Both the position numbers and the translations under genes were made by a program. Source: Bacteroidota bacterium (GTDB taxonomy: Bacteria > Bacteroidota > Bacteroidia > B-17B0 > B-17BO). Taken from it: a DNA stretch of 7,922 nt. Shown here in pieces: positions 1-6,276 of the stretch (position 1 is the first letter of the stretch; each line of letters opens with the position of its first letter). The stretch spans positions 1-7,922 of the forward strand of contig CANHPI010000111.1 of the NCBI GenBank assembly GCA_947462425.1. Reading direction: 5' to 3'. Under the pieces are notes generated by a model. It had not been told where the DNA came from. It worked only from the letters and a program-made list of their open reading frames with translations, and did not search any database.

Positions 1-137
1 AGTGTATGTGATTTTGTAGTATGTAAAACTGGTTTTAAAATTGGAGAAGATTTTAAGCTGTCTCCTTTTACAACTTGAGAAACACAAACATTTGAAACGA
101 AAAAAATAACTGTAATTATAAAAATAATTTTATTCAT
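1..137 (-). CDS. 5' part of a gene for an exported protein, cut by the left window edge
   Basis: The minus strand reads open from an ATG at 137-135 to the window edge, giving 45 codons. The N-terminus (MNKIIFIITVIFFVSNVCVS, then Q) is a clear signal peptide: a Lys at position 3, then a strongly hydrophobic stretch, then a small residue followed by Gln, a common signal peptidase I site in Bacteroidota. Cys18 is not in a good lipobox, so a soluble secreted or periplasmic protein is more likely than a lipoprotein. The visible mature part (QVVKGDSLKSSPILKPVLHT and a few more residues) matches no family I recognise. The gene is divergent from acpH, with 69 bases between the two start codons. Its function cannot be named from this fragment. 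Confidence 0.72.
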   Translation of the reverse strand, partial: MNKIIFIITVIFFVSNVCVSQVVKGDSLKSSPILKPVLHTTKSHT

Positions 138-160
138 CTGATTACTATGCTTAATTAGTT

Positions 161-174
161 GTGTAAATTTACAC
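161..174. promoter_or_regulatory. perfect 14-base palindrome in a divergent intergenic region (candidate operator)
   Basis: GTGTAAATTTACAC is its own reverse complement across all 14 bases. It lies between the starts of the exported-protein gene (137, minus) and acpH (207, plus). On the plus strand it follows a TTG at 159-161 and precedes AT-rich near-matches to the TAnnTTTG element (around 180-190). A dimeric repressor bound here would therefore sit between or over promoter elements. The core TAAATTTA is also one mismatch from TAnnTTTG on both strands, so it could itself be a promoter element. I cannot name a regulator, and chance is possible in such AT-rich DNA. Confidence 0.4.
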
Positions 175-206
175 TTTTATAGTATTTATCATAAAATTTT
201 TATTGT

Positions 207-788
207 TTGAATTACCTTGCGCACTCTTTTTTATCTTTTCAAAATACTGATTTGATTATTGGAAATTTTATTGCAGATTCCATTCAAGGAAACCGATTTG
301 ATGGATTAACTGAAGGGATTATTAAAGGTATTAAACTTCACCGTAAAATTGATGTTTTTACAGATTCACATCCAATATTCTTAACTAGTAAGCACCGATT
401 TAGTAAAGATTTTGATAAATATAGCGGCGTTTTAATGGATATTTTTTACGACCATTATTTAGCAAAAAATTTCAATCTCTATTCTCAAATTACACTTCAA
501 AAACATGCAGATAATATTTATCATATATTAAAAACCAATCACGATTATTTACCGGAACCCGCAAAACGATTTTATAGTTATATGACTGAACGGAATATTT
601 TGTTTCATTATTCCTCATTAATAGGCATTGAAACTGTATTAACACATTTAAGTAATCGGATTAGAAACCGATTTGAATTACAATTAGCATTACCACTATT
701 GGAAAAAGATTATATAGAAATTGAAGAAGAATTCTTTATATTTTTTGATGAATTAATTTCTTATTGTAAAATTGAGAGTGAACTTTAA
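207..788 (+). CDS. acpH: acyl carrier protein phosphodiesterase (ACP hydrolase)
   Basis: AcpH removes the 4'-phosphopantetheine arm from holo-ACP in the cytoplasm, returning apo-ACP. The family is a divergent, metal-dependent relative of the HD phosphohydrolases. The 193-residue product has the normal family length and hallmarks: the MNYLAH start (His6), GNFIAD (Asp24), the block LHRKIDVFTDSHP at 44-56 with His45, Asp49, Asp53 and His55, and MDIFYDHYLA at 77-86 with Asp78, Asp82 and His83. The start is a TTG codon. It is chosen because it gives exactly the conserved N-terminus, because an in-frame TAA lies 15 bases upstream (192-194), and because the next ATG would remove the metal-binding residues. 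No GGAGG-like site precedes it. The gene stands alone, divergent from the left-edge gene and convergent with the PUR-family gene. Confidence 0.9.
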   Translation: MNYLAHSFLSFQNTDLIIGNFIADSIQGNRFDGLTEGIIKGIKLHRKIDVFTDSHPIFLTSKHRFSKDFDKYSGVLMDIFYDHYLAKNFNLYSQITLQKHADNIYHILKTNHDYLPEPAKRFYSYMTERNILFHYSSLIGIETVLTHLSNRIRNRFELQLALPLLEKDYIEIEEEFFIFFDELISYCKIESEL

Positions 789-790
789 AA

Positions 791-805
791 GATATTATTA
801 ATATC
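791..805 (-). terminator. weak AT-rich hairpin between convergent genes
   Basis: GATATT-ATT-AATATC can form a 6-bp stem with a 3-base loop, starting two bases after the acpH stop codon. On the minus strand the stem is followed by TTTT, so it could help end transcription of the PUR-family gene. On the plus strand it is followed by A residues and would be a poor intrinsic terminator. The stem has only two G-C pairs. The rest of 789-919 is AT-rich non-coding DNA in which I see nothing else convincing. Confidence 0.25.
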
Positions 806-919
806 AAAAAATAAAAAAACATAGAACAGTTTTCTACTTTCTCATAAGAATTTAAAAAATAAAAGTTCAAAACAGTTTACAAACTATTCACTAATTACAA
901 CTTAAGTTTAAATAATTTA

Positions 920-1291
920 TTACTTTCCTAAATCATCAAAACTAACTTCATCGTTTGATGAGCCTGTTCCTTTATCCGAATTTGAATAATGAGTTTCTCT
1001 ATCTGAATATGCCTCTCTCTCAACAATTGGAGGAGCATTTTCCTTGATAATTTCTATAGATTCATTTAATCCTTCCATAAATTTCTCAAAGTCTTCTTTG
1101 TACAAAAAGATTTTATGCTTTTCGTAGGTAAACTTACCATCTGTTCCAAAACGTTTTTTACTTTCGGTAATAGTTAAATAATAATCATTACCACGCGTAG
1201 ATTTTACATCGAAAAAATACGTACGCTTTCCTGCTTTTACTGCTTTAGAAAACAAATCTTCTCTTTCTGTTCTTTCTATCTCTTCAGACAT
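920..1291 (-). CDS. PUR-alpha-like nucleic-acid-binding protein (DUF3276 family)
   Basis: This 123-residue protein belongs to the small PUR-domain family found throughout Bacteroidota, related to eukaryotic Pur-alpha and the Borrelia regulator BpuR, which bind single-stranded DNA or RNA. The PUR fold covers about residues 12-84. It contains the typical FSKAVKAGKRTYFFDVKSTR segment (14-33), the NDYYLTITESKK strand (35-46), then YEKHKIFLYKEDFEKF (56-71) and an amphipathic helix. Residues 85-123 are a Glu-, Ser- and Asp-rich tail, probably disordered, ending in SFDDLGK. The protein is cytoplasmic with no signal peptide. ATG at 1291-1289 is the only sensible start because the domain begins about a dozen residues later. 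It is transcribed alone: a strong terminator lies upstream at 1401-1430, and a three-copy repeat lies between that terminator and the gene. The family is clear, but its nucleic-acid target is unknown. Confidence 0.9.
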   Translation of the reverse strand: MSEEIERTEREDLFSKAVKAGKRTYFFDVKSTRGNDYYLTITESKKRFGTDGKFTYEKHKIFLYKEDFEKFMEGLNESIEIIKENAPPIVEREAYSDRETHYSNSDKGTGSSNDEVSFDDLGK

Positions 1292-1356
1292 ATTTTTTGG
1301 TTTTATAAGTACATAACAAATATTTACATTTTTTGTTGAAACTTGCTATACTGTTG

Positions 1357-1395
1357 AAAATTAGTTCATAAAATTTAGTTTGATTAAAATTAGTT
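1357..1395 (-). repeat. three near-copies of AACTAA(A)TTTT upstream of the PUR-family gene
   Basis: On the minus strand the block reads AACTAATTTT (1395-1386), AACTAAATTTT (1380-1370) and AACTAATTTT (1366-1357). The outer copies are identical and the middle one has one extra A. The copies start 15 and 14 bases apart, roughly one and a half helical turns. They lie after the metalloprotease terminator and end 65 bases before the PUR-family ATG, where promoter or operator sequence is expected. The last copy contains TAATTTTC, close to a TAnnTTTG element, but no well-placed TTG partner was found. A regulatory role is inferred only from position and repetition. Confidence 0.4.
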
Positions 1396-1400
1396 AAAAT

Positions 1401-1430
1401 AAAAAAACTCTCCAATTAGAGAGTTTTTTT
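1401..1430 (-). terminator. intrinsic terminator after the metalloprotease gene (symmetrical)
   Basis: AAAAAAACTCTC and GAGAGTTTTTTT are exact reverse complements around a CAATTA loop, giving a potential 12-bp stem with a U-tract in either direction. It starts 25 bases past the stop codon of the M43 metalloprotease gene (stop at 1458-1456), which it most likely terminates. It also separates that gene from the PUR-family gene on the same strand. Being symmetrical it could stop transcription from either side, but no plus-strand gene ends nearby. Confidence 0.88.
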
Positions 1431-1455
1431 TATGTTTTAACTTCAAAAATATTAA

Positions 1456-3630
1456 TTATTGAATCACTAATTTTTTAGAAATACGCTTATTTTCAATATC
1501 AATATTAATAATATAAATACCTGATGATAAAGTTCCATTTTGATTAATCGTTTGATTAATATGACCTTCGCTATCTGGAGTTTTGGTAATCTCTTCAAAT
1601 ACTCTACCCATCATATCCACAACACTTATTTTTGCAATTTTATTATTTGCAACATAAAAATCAACTGTTGAACTTGATTGTGTTGGATTTGGATAAATTG
1701 ATAATCCAATTGATTTTTCAATTTCAGTAATTCCTGTTACAATGTTTCCTGTGATATTTATTTGATCTAAATAAATATTATTAGACCTACCAACATTTTC
1801 ATCACTTCTAAATACAAATCGAAACATAACACTTGGTTTGTTATTTAATGTAGCAAATAACCCACTCGTTAAACTCTTATAAACCCATTGAGCCGAAGTA
1901 GGAACAAAAGCTGTAGTAGTAGTTCCGCCTGAGGCAGTTGCCATTGCGGATGTATTTGGAACACCAAGTACATTTAACCACGTACCACCACAATCTAACG
2001 AATACTGAATTTTAAATGTATCTGCTTGGGTTGCCAAACGTTTTGCATAAGCGTAATAATAGGACATGGATATGGTATTGGTATTTGTAAAATCAAAAAC
2101 TGATGTTTGAAAATAATCTAAATGACCTGGTGTACTTGTTACAGAGGCGTTATTAATAAAAATACTTTTTGTTGTAGCATTTGCTCCATTAGTAGAATTT
2201 TGAACCCATGTTACTGAGCCTGTATTTCCATTAACTACAGAAATACTAGAAGGTAATGTTGCTCCATCAAAAGTAAATATACTTGGTGCTGGTAAACCTC
2301 CAACACCATTTACAACATTTACATAAGATGTTTTATTTAAAGTATTAGTACCTGAGGTATTTGTTGCTGTTAAACTAACAGAATAGGTTCCAGCTGTAGC
2401 ATAAGAAACTACTTGCGATGTTGCAGTGGATGTTGCAGGGCTTCCTCCTTGAAAAGTCCAAGATAAACCACCAGCTGAAGGTCCTAGTTGACTTGAACTT
2501 GTATATGTAAAAGAGTTTCCTGCACAAACTGCTAATTTGTTGGCTGAAAAATTGGCTACAGGAGCACAAGTATAACTACCATTTAAACCGGTAGCAATTA
2601 AGTTTGAAGCAGACCATAAATTATTTCTACCACTTGTATTACTAGTTAGGGCACTTCTCATTTTAGTAACTTGTCCTTGAGAAAACATTCGAGGACAAGA
2701 AGAATAATCCATAAAATTTTCCATATTTTCAGCCGCAGTACATCCAGTAAAAGGTCCAGCATTACCACCTGGACAAGTACTGAAATAGCCTTTAGTTACT
2801 GGAGTATCTGTAACACCATCATCACCACAAACAGTACCTGGGTTATTTGTATTACCAAAGGTGTGAGTTAAATTAAACCAATGCCCCATTTCATGACTTA
2901 ATGAACGAGCATCTAATCCATTTAAAAAATCATATCTATATACAATAGCATCCTGAGAAGCATTTGTGCCCCACGTACCAGGTAGGTAAGTGTAGCCAAC
3001 AATAATGCCACCAGTTGGTGGACAAGGTGATGTTGCACTTTCAATACACTTAACAATATAAATATTTAAATATTTATTTGTTGGCCACCTATTTGTGCCA
3101 TTACCAGAGTAAGCATAAGCTGCAGTATTTGTTTGGCTCCAGTTTGTATTTGCATCTAAATGGCGAATTATACCATTTGTACAATTACCTAGTGGATCTT
3201 TTTTAGCTAAAACTAATTGTATTTCAGCATCAACATATAAAGATGAAAAATTAGAATTAATTGAGCCAATATCTGTTCCTAATTTACGATAATCATTATT
3301 TACTTGAGCTATAGCAGCTGTAACTGCAGCATCAGAAATATTTTCAGAACCATTTTGGTGCAAAATATGAAAAACAACAGGAATAGTATATACAGGCACT
3401 GCTCCAACTTTTTGAGTGGCTTGATTTAATATTTCTTGTCGGTATTCAGATTCTAACTGAGATTGAATTAAATTATATCTTACTTTAGCATTTGGATCTT
3501 TATCAAAAACTTCATCCATTGCAGCATAAGTATTACACGGAATTGGATATGTTCCTTTTTTTTGTTCTTGAGCATAAGAACTGGCAACTATTGCAGCCAT
3601 TCCAAATATAGTTAATAATTGTTTTTTCAT
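1456..3630 (-). CDS. secreted pappalysin-type (M43) zinc metalloprotease with PKD and T9SS sorting domains
   Basis: This 724-residue protein is an extracellular or cell-surface endopeptidase. Residues 1-20 are a signal peptide ending SSYA, followed by Q. A short propeptide follows; Cys32 in IPCNTYAAMDEVF is placed like a cysteine switch. The catalytic domain covers about 78-335: HEMGHWFNLTH gives zinc ligands His246, His250 and His256 with catalytic Glu247. TDTP (274-277) and NFMDYS (305-310, Met-turn Met307) are typical of M43, the cytophagalysin/ulilysin family. A PKD domain spans about 357-440, and 450-630 looks like a beta-sandwich adhesion or carbohydrate-binding module. Residues 641-724 are a type A T9SS sorting domain, from GLSIYPNPT to KKLVIQ, so the protein should cross the outer membrane through the type IX system and lose this tail. 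No catalytic residue is missing. It has its own promoter and a strong terminator. Its substrate is unknown. Confidence 0.94.
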   Translation of the reverse strand: MKKQLLTIFGMAAIVASSYAQEQKKGTYPIPCNTYAAMDEVFDKDPNAKVRYNLIQSQLESEYRQEILNQATQKVGAVPVYTIPVVFHILHQNGSENISDAAVTAAIAQVNNDYRKLGTDIGSINSNFSSLYVDAEIQLVLAKKDPLGNCTNGIIRHLDANTNWSQTNTAAYAYSGNGTNRWPTNKYLNIYIVKCIESATSPCPPTGGIIVGYTYLPGTWGTNASQDAIVYRYDFLNGLDARSLSHEMGHWFNLTHTFGNTNNPGTVCGDDGVTDTPVTKGYFSTCPGGNAGPFTGCTAAENMENFMDYSSCPRMFSQGQVTKMRSALTSNTSGRNNLWSASNLIATGLNGSYTCAPVANFSANKLAVCAGNSFTYTSSSQLGPSAGGLSWTFQGGSPATSTATSQVVSYATAGTYSVSLTATNTSGTNTLNKTSYVNVVNGVGGLPAPSIFTFDGATLPSSISVVNGNTGSVTWVQNSTNGANATTKSIFINNASVTSTPGHLDYFQTSVFDFTNTNTISMSYYYAYAKRLATQADTFKIQYSLDCGGTWLNVLGVPNTSAMATASGGTTTTAFVPTSAQWVYKSLTSGLFATLNNKPSVMFRFVFRSDENVGRSNNIYLDQINITGNIVTGITEIEKSIGLSIYPNPTQSSSTVDFYVANNKIAKISVVDMMGRVFEEITKTPDSEGHINQTINQNGTLSSGIYIINIDIENKRISKKLVIQ

Positions 3631-3655
3631 GTTTTGCTTTTGTATAATTACTTAA

Positions 3656-3686
3656 TAAAGATATAAATAATAATTGAAAATATCAA
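3656..3686 (-). promoter_or_regulatory. Bacteroidota-type promoter for the metalloprotease gene
   Basis: On the minus strand, TTG (3686-3684) is followed after 20 bases by TATCTTTA (3663-3656), which matches 7 of 8 positions of the TAnnTTTG element used by the Bacteroidota primary sigma factor. The element ends 25 bases before the ATG at 3630, leaving a short A-rich leader (ACAAAAGCAAAAC just before the start) without a Shine-Dalgarno sequence. It lies in the 80-base gap after the SPFH gene, so the protease can be transcribed independently of that gene. Confidence 0.55.
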
Positions 3687-3710
3687 CTTCAGTAGGTGTA
3701 ATTTTAAATT

Positions 3711-4640
3711 CTATAAATTTTTTGAATTTAAATCTCTTTGATTCAAAGCCATCATTTGTTTCATAGTTTTATCCATTCCATCAACGCTTCCATCTAAAAA
3801 TATAACATTACCTTTTCCTTCCTGTGCAAAGTTTTTAACGGCTTCGGTCCACATACTAAATAAAATTAATGATGAATCTAATTTTGCTTCTTCCATTTCT
3901 TTTGCGGCACCTGCCATACCCTTAGCTACTTCCTGACGAAATAATGCAATACCTTCTCCTTTTAACTGAGAAGCATCTTTTTCAGCTTGAGCAGAAATTT
4001 TAATAAAATTACCTTCTGCTTCAGCGGCTTTAGTACGAGTAATTAATAAAGCTTGTCCTTCGTTTTCGGCAGCAGCTTTCAAATTATTACTAGCAACAAC
4101 CTTTGCCATTGACCGCATTACTTCTTCATCAAAAGTAATATCATTTAATTGTAAATCAATTAAGTGATACCCCCACTCTTCTAGCATTACATCCAATTGC
4201 TCTTTCACTGCTTCAACTATATCTCTTCTTAATGATAACACTTCAGATTGTTTTTTTGTAGCCACAAAAGCTCTAACTGACCCCTCGATAGAACGAACTA
4301 AAGCTTGCATTAAATTTTTATCATCTACAAATTTAAATGCTACATTTTTAATAGATTCCTCTTGTTGATTAACTACAGCATACAATAGCATGGCTGTAAA
4401 ATTAACATTAGCCTGATCAATAGTAACTGCTTGAAATCCTAATTCAGCACTGCGGTTTTGAATTGAAATTTTTCGATACACTTTTTCGATGAAAGGAATT
4501 TTCATACTTAAACCTGGAGTTAATATTCTCCTATACTTACCAAATACAGTAATAACGGCTACTGTACCTTGTTGCACAGTTACAAATGATAAAAAAATTA
4601 AAAGTATTGAAAAGGCTAAAATAAAAATAAAGATTGGCAT
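3711..4640 (-). CDS. SPFH/band 7 (stomatin/prohibitin-like) membrane protein
   Basis: This 309-residue protein belongs to the SPFH/PHB family, which oligomerises on the membrane and organises microdomains or regulates membrane proteases. Residues 2-20 form one N-terminal transmembrane segment. The SPFH domain follows (about 21-190), with VQQGTVAVITVFGKYRRIL, TPGLSMKIPFIEKV, and LRRDIVEAVKEQLDVMLEEWG leading into LIDLQLNDITFDEEV. Residues 186-255 are Ala-, Glu- and Lys-rich (AAAENEGQALLITRTKAAEAEG and beyond) and should form the long coiled coil. The C-terminal part carries GNVIFLDGSVDGM. It resembles QmcA and plant HIR-type proteins more than HflK or HflC, judged by eye. No NfeD-like partner gene or membrane protease is adjacent. 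It is divergent from the TPR gene with 65 bases between starts. The family is clear but the cellular role is not. Confidence 0.92.
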   Translation of the reverse strand: MPIFIFILAFSILLIFLSFVTVQQGTVAVITVFGKYRRILTPGLSMKIPFIEKVYRKISIQNRSAELGFQAVTIDQANVNFTAMLLYAVVNQQEESIKNVAFKFVDDKNLMQALVRSIEGSVRAFVATKKQSEVLSLRRDIVEAVKEQLDVMLEEWGYHLIDLQLNDITFDEEVMRSMAKVVASNNLKAAAENEGQALLITRTKAAEAEGNFIKISAQAEKDASQLKGEGIALFRQEVAKGMAGAAKEMEEAKLDSSLILFSMWTEAVKNFAQEGKGNVIFLDGSVDGMDKTMKQMMALNQRDLNSKNL

Positions 4641-4665
4641 AGTATTTAATATTAAATTGTTTTCG

Positions 4666-4695
4666 TAAATTTAAACATCAAAAACAAAAAACAAA
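4666..4695 (-). promoter_or_regulatory. Bacteroidota-type promoter for the SPFH gene
   Basis: On the minus strand, TTTG (4695-4692) is followed after 18 bases by TAAATTTA (4673-4666), 7 of 8 matches to TAnnTTTG. It ends 25 bases before the ATG at 4640, the same distance as in the promoter proposed for the metalloprotease gene. The whole divergent gap is 65 bases, so this promoter must overlap whatever drives the TPR gene on the plus strand. I see no equally good plus-strand promoter in the gap. Confidence 0.5.
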
Positions 4696-4705
4696 CTATT
4701 TTTTT

Positions 4706-5764
4706 ATGAACGGTATTATCTCATTGGTAATAGGTGTATTTTTTTGTTTTTTTTCTAACTTGTGTCTATCTCAAAAAGACACTTCGCAAGTTAAAATCAA
4801 TGAATATGATATTTTTAAATCTGCATGCATACTATTAGATTCTGCTAAATACGACGATGCGATAGCCCAATTTAAAAAAGCAATAATAATAAAGCCGGAT
4901 TATATGGAAGCCTATAATAAAATGGCTATTGCTAAACTTAAAAAAGAAGATTATAAAGGGGCAGAAAAAGAAATACGTTCTGCACTAAAAATAACACCTG
5001 ATAATTTTGAAAGTCAAAAAACAATGGGAATTTTGTATTATGAAACAAAGAAGATGAAAGAGGCAAAAGTAAATCTTGAATCAGCCTTAAAATTAAATAA
5101 TGACGATTCTGAATTATTATATTATCAAGCTAAATTAATGTTTGATGGTAAAGCCTATAAGCTAGCTTTAGATGCATGCACAAGAGCACTTGAGTTAAAA
5201 CCAAAATATCCAGATGTATTATTTTTAAAAGGAGAAATTAGATTTGTAATGAAAGAATATGCTTATAGTATTAAAGATCTTTCTGATTTTATAAATATGA
5301 TGCCAACTACAAATCCTAATTATAATGCTTATAAAATTAGGGCTAAAGCAAGATTTGAATTAGGAGAATTTAAAAATGCTCTAATAGATTGGAATGTTTA
5401 TATTGAATCTTTTCCTAATGAGGAAGAAGCCCTAATATCAAGGGGTGCATGTAAAATTGAGACAAATGATAATTCAGGTGCTATTGTAGACTTTGATGCT
5501 GCCATTAAAATGAATGCAAAAAATCCAGTAAGTTATAATTACAGAGGAGTTGCAAAAGGAGAAAACAGACAGTTTGTAGAAGCTCTAAAAGACTTGGATT
5601 ACGCGATAAAATTAAAATTTGACTATGCTGGTGCATTTGTAAATAGAGCAGCCATAAAATTTGCAAGTAAAGATAAAAATGGTGCTTGCGACGATTTAAA
5701 TAAAGCAGATAGTTTAGGAGATGATATGGCTATTAAACTTATAGAAACCTATTGTAAACAGTAA
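4706..5764 (+). CDS. exported tetratricopeptide-repeat (TPR) protein
   Basis: This is a 352-residue protein with a signal peptide (hydrophobic residues 4-20, likely cut after CLS, before Gln23), so it should be periplasmic or envelope-associated. Almost all of the mature part is TPR repeats, about nine units starting near residues 34, 67, 101, 135, 169, 206, 240, 274 and 308. Each shows the helix-turn-helix spacing and the closing A-L/I-x-L/I-x-P/N-x-x pattern, for example AIIIKPDY, ALKITPDN, ALKLNNDD and ALELKPKY. The last unit ends in NGACDDLNKADSLGDDMAIKLIETYC, a Cys-containing closing motif often seen in Bacteroidota TPR proteins. TPR arrays bind other proteins; no enzymatic domain is present and the partner is unknown. 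The ATG at 4706 follows a run of seven T and has no Shine-Dalgarno site. No clear terminator follows. Confidence 0.9.
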   Translation: MNGIISLVIGVFFCFFSNLCLSQKDTSQVKINEYDIFKSACILLDSAKYDDAIAQFKKAIIIKPDYMEAYNKMAIAKLKKEDYKGAEKEIRSALKITPDNFESQKTMGILYYETKKMKEAKVNLESALKLNNDDSELLYYQAKLMFDGKAYKLALDACTRALELKPKYPDVLFLKGEIRFVMKEYAYSIKDLSDFINMMPTTNPNYNAYKIRAKARFELGEFKNALIDWNVYIESFPNEEEALISRGACKIETNDNSGAIVDFDAAIKMNAKNPVSYNYRGVAKGENRQFVEALKDLDYAIKLKFDYAGAFVNRAAIKFASKDKNGACDDLNKADSLGDDMAIKLIETYCKQ

Positions 5765-5784
5765 ATTAATAAGTGATTTTTTTG

Positions 5785-5813
5785 TTGTTAGTATTTTTGA
5801 ATAATTAAGTTTT
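5785..5813 (+). promoter_or_regulatory. candidate promoter for the pterin synthase-dipeptidase operon
   Basis: TTG (5785-5787) is followed after 18 bases by TAAGTTTT (5806-5813), 7 of 8 matches to TAnnTTTG, leaving a leader of about 45-50 bases before the ATG at 5866. Two alternatives overlap it: TATTTTTG at 5792-5799, a perfect element but without a TTG at the right distance, and TACCTTTA at 5821-5828, 21 bases after a TTTG. The gap 5765-5865 therefore probably holds the operon promoter, but the exact site is uncertain. Confidence 0.35.
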
Positions 5814-5865
5814 AAACCTTTACCTTTATCATCAACTAATTTACCTTAAACAACCAATATTTTTT

Positions 5866-6276
5866 ATGAGAACAGCCGTTTTTAGAAAAGCTAGCTTTAA
5901 CTCAGCCCATCGATTAAACAATCCACTTTTTGATGATAAAAAAAATCAAGAAATTTTTGGGCTTTGTAATAACCCAAATTACCATGGACATAATTACGAT
6001 TTGATAGTAAAATTGGTTGGTGAAGTTGATGAAAATACAGGCTATCTATTTGATTTAAAAATATTAAATGACCTAATCAATGAAGAAATAATTGAGCGAT
6101 TTGATCATAAAAATTTAAATTTAGACACTAAAGAGTTTAAAAATTTAAATCCTACTGCCGAAAATATTGCAAGAATTATTTATGAGTTGTTGAGACAAAA
6201 AATTGATAACAAATATGATCTTGAAATTACCTTATATGAAACTCCTCGCAATTTTGTTATTTATCCAGCTAATTAG
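5866..6276 (+). CDS. queD: 6-pyruvoyl-tetrahydropterin synthase / QueD family protein
   Basis: Members of this family act on 7,8-dihydroneopterin triphosphate. They make either 6-carboxytetrahydropterin (QueD, queuosine pathway) or 6-pyruvoyl-tetrahydropterin (PTPS, tetrahydrobiopterin-type cofactors). The 136-residue product is full length. The zinc ligands are His15 (SFNSAHRL), His40 and His42 (YHGHNY). Cys34 is the catalytic cysteine, DHKNLN has Asp80 and His81, PTAEN is at 96-100, and Glu125 in YETPRN should anchor the pterin ring. The spacing between Cys34 and His40 is Cx5HGH, as in eukaryotic PTPS, while classical QueD has Cx3HGH; the symbol names the family, not a proven reaction. It is the first gene of an operon and its stop shares a base with the next start. 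A queuosine-precursor transporter lies 0.8 kb downstream on the opposite strand. Confidence 0.88.
   Translation: MRTAVFRKASFNSAHRLNNPLFDDKKNQEIFGLCNNPNYHGHNYDLIVKLVGEVDENTGYLFDLKILNDLINEEIIERFDHKNLNLDTKEFKNLNPTAENIARIIYELLRQKIDNKYDLEITLYETPRNFVIYPAN

Noticed and set aside
874..885. AGTTT-AC-AAACT inverted repeat between acpH and the PUR-family gene
   Set aside because: A 5-bp stem with a 2-base loop is too short to be meaningful in this base composition.
2375..2569. 64-residue minus-strand open frame inside the metalloprotease gene
   Set aside because: It overlaps a well-supported coding region on the same strand in another frame, and its composition is that of a shadow reading.
2671..2871. 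66-residue plus-strand open frame antisense to the metalloprotease catalytic domain
   Set aside because: It lies opposite the conserved zinc-site region, is Ser-, Thr- and Ile-rich, and resembles no protein family.
5792..5799. TATTTTTG as the definite operon promoter element
   Set aside because: It matches TAnnTTTG perfectly, but no TTG lies at the right distance upstream; a better-spaced pair overlaps it.
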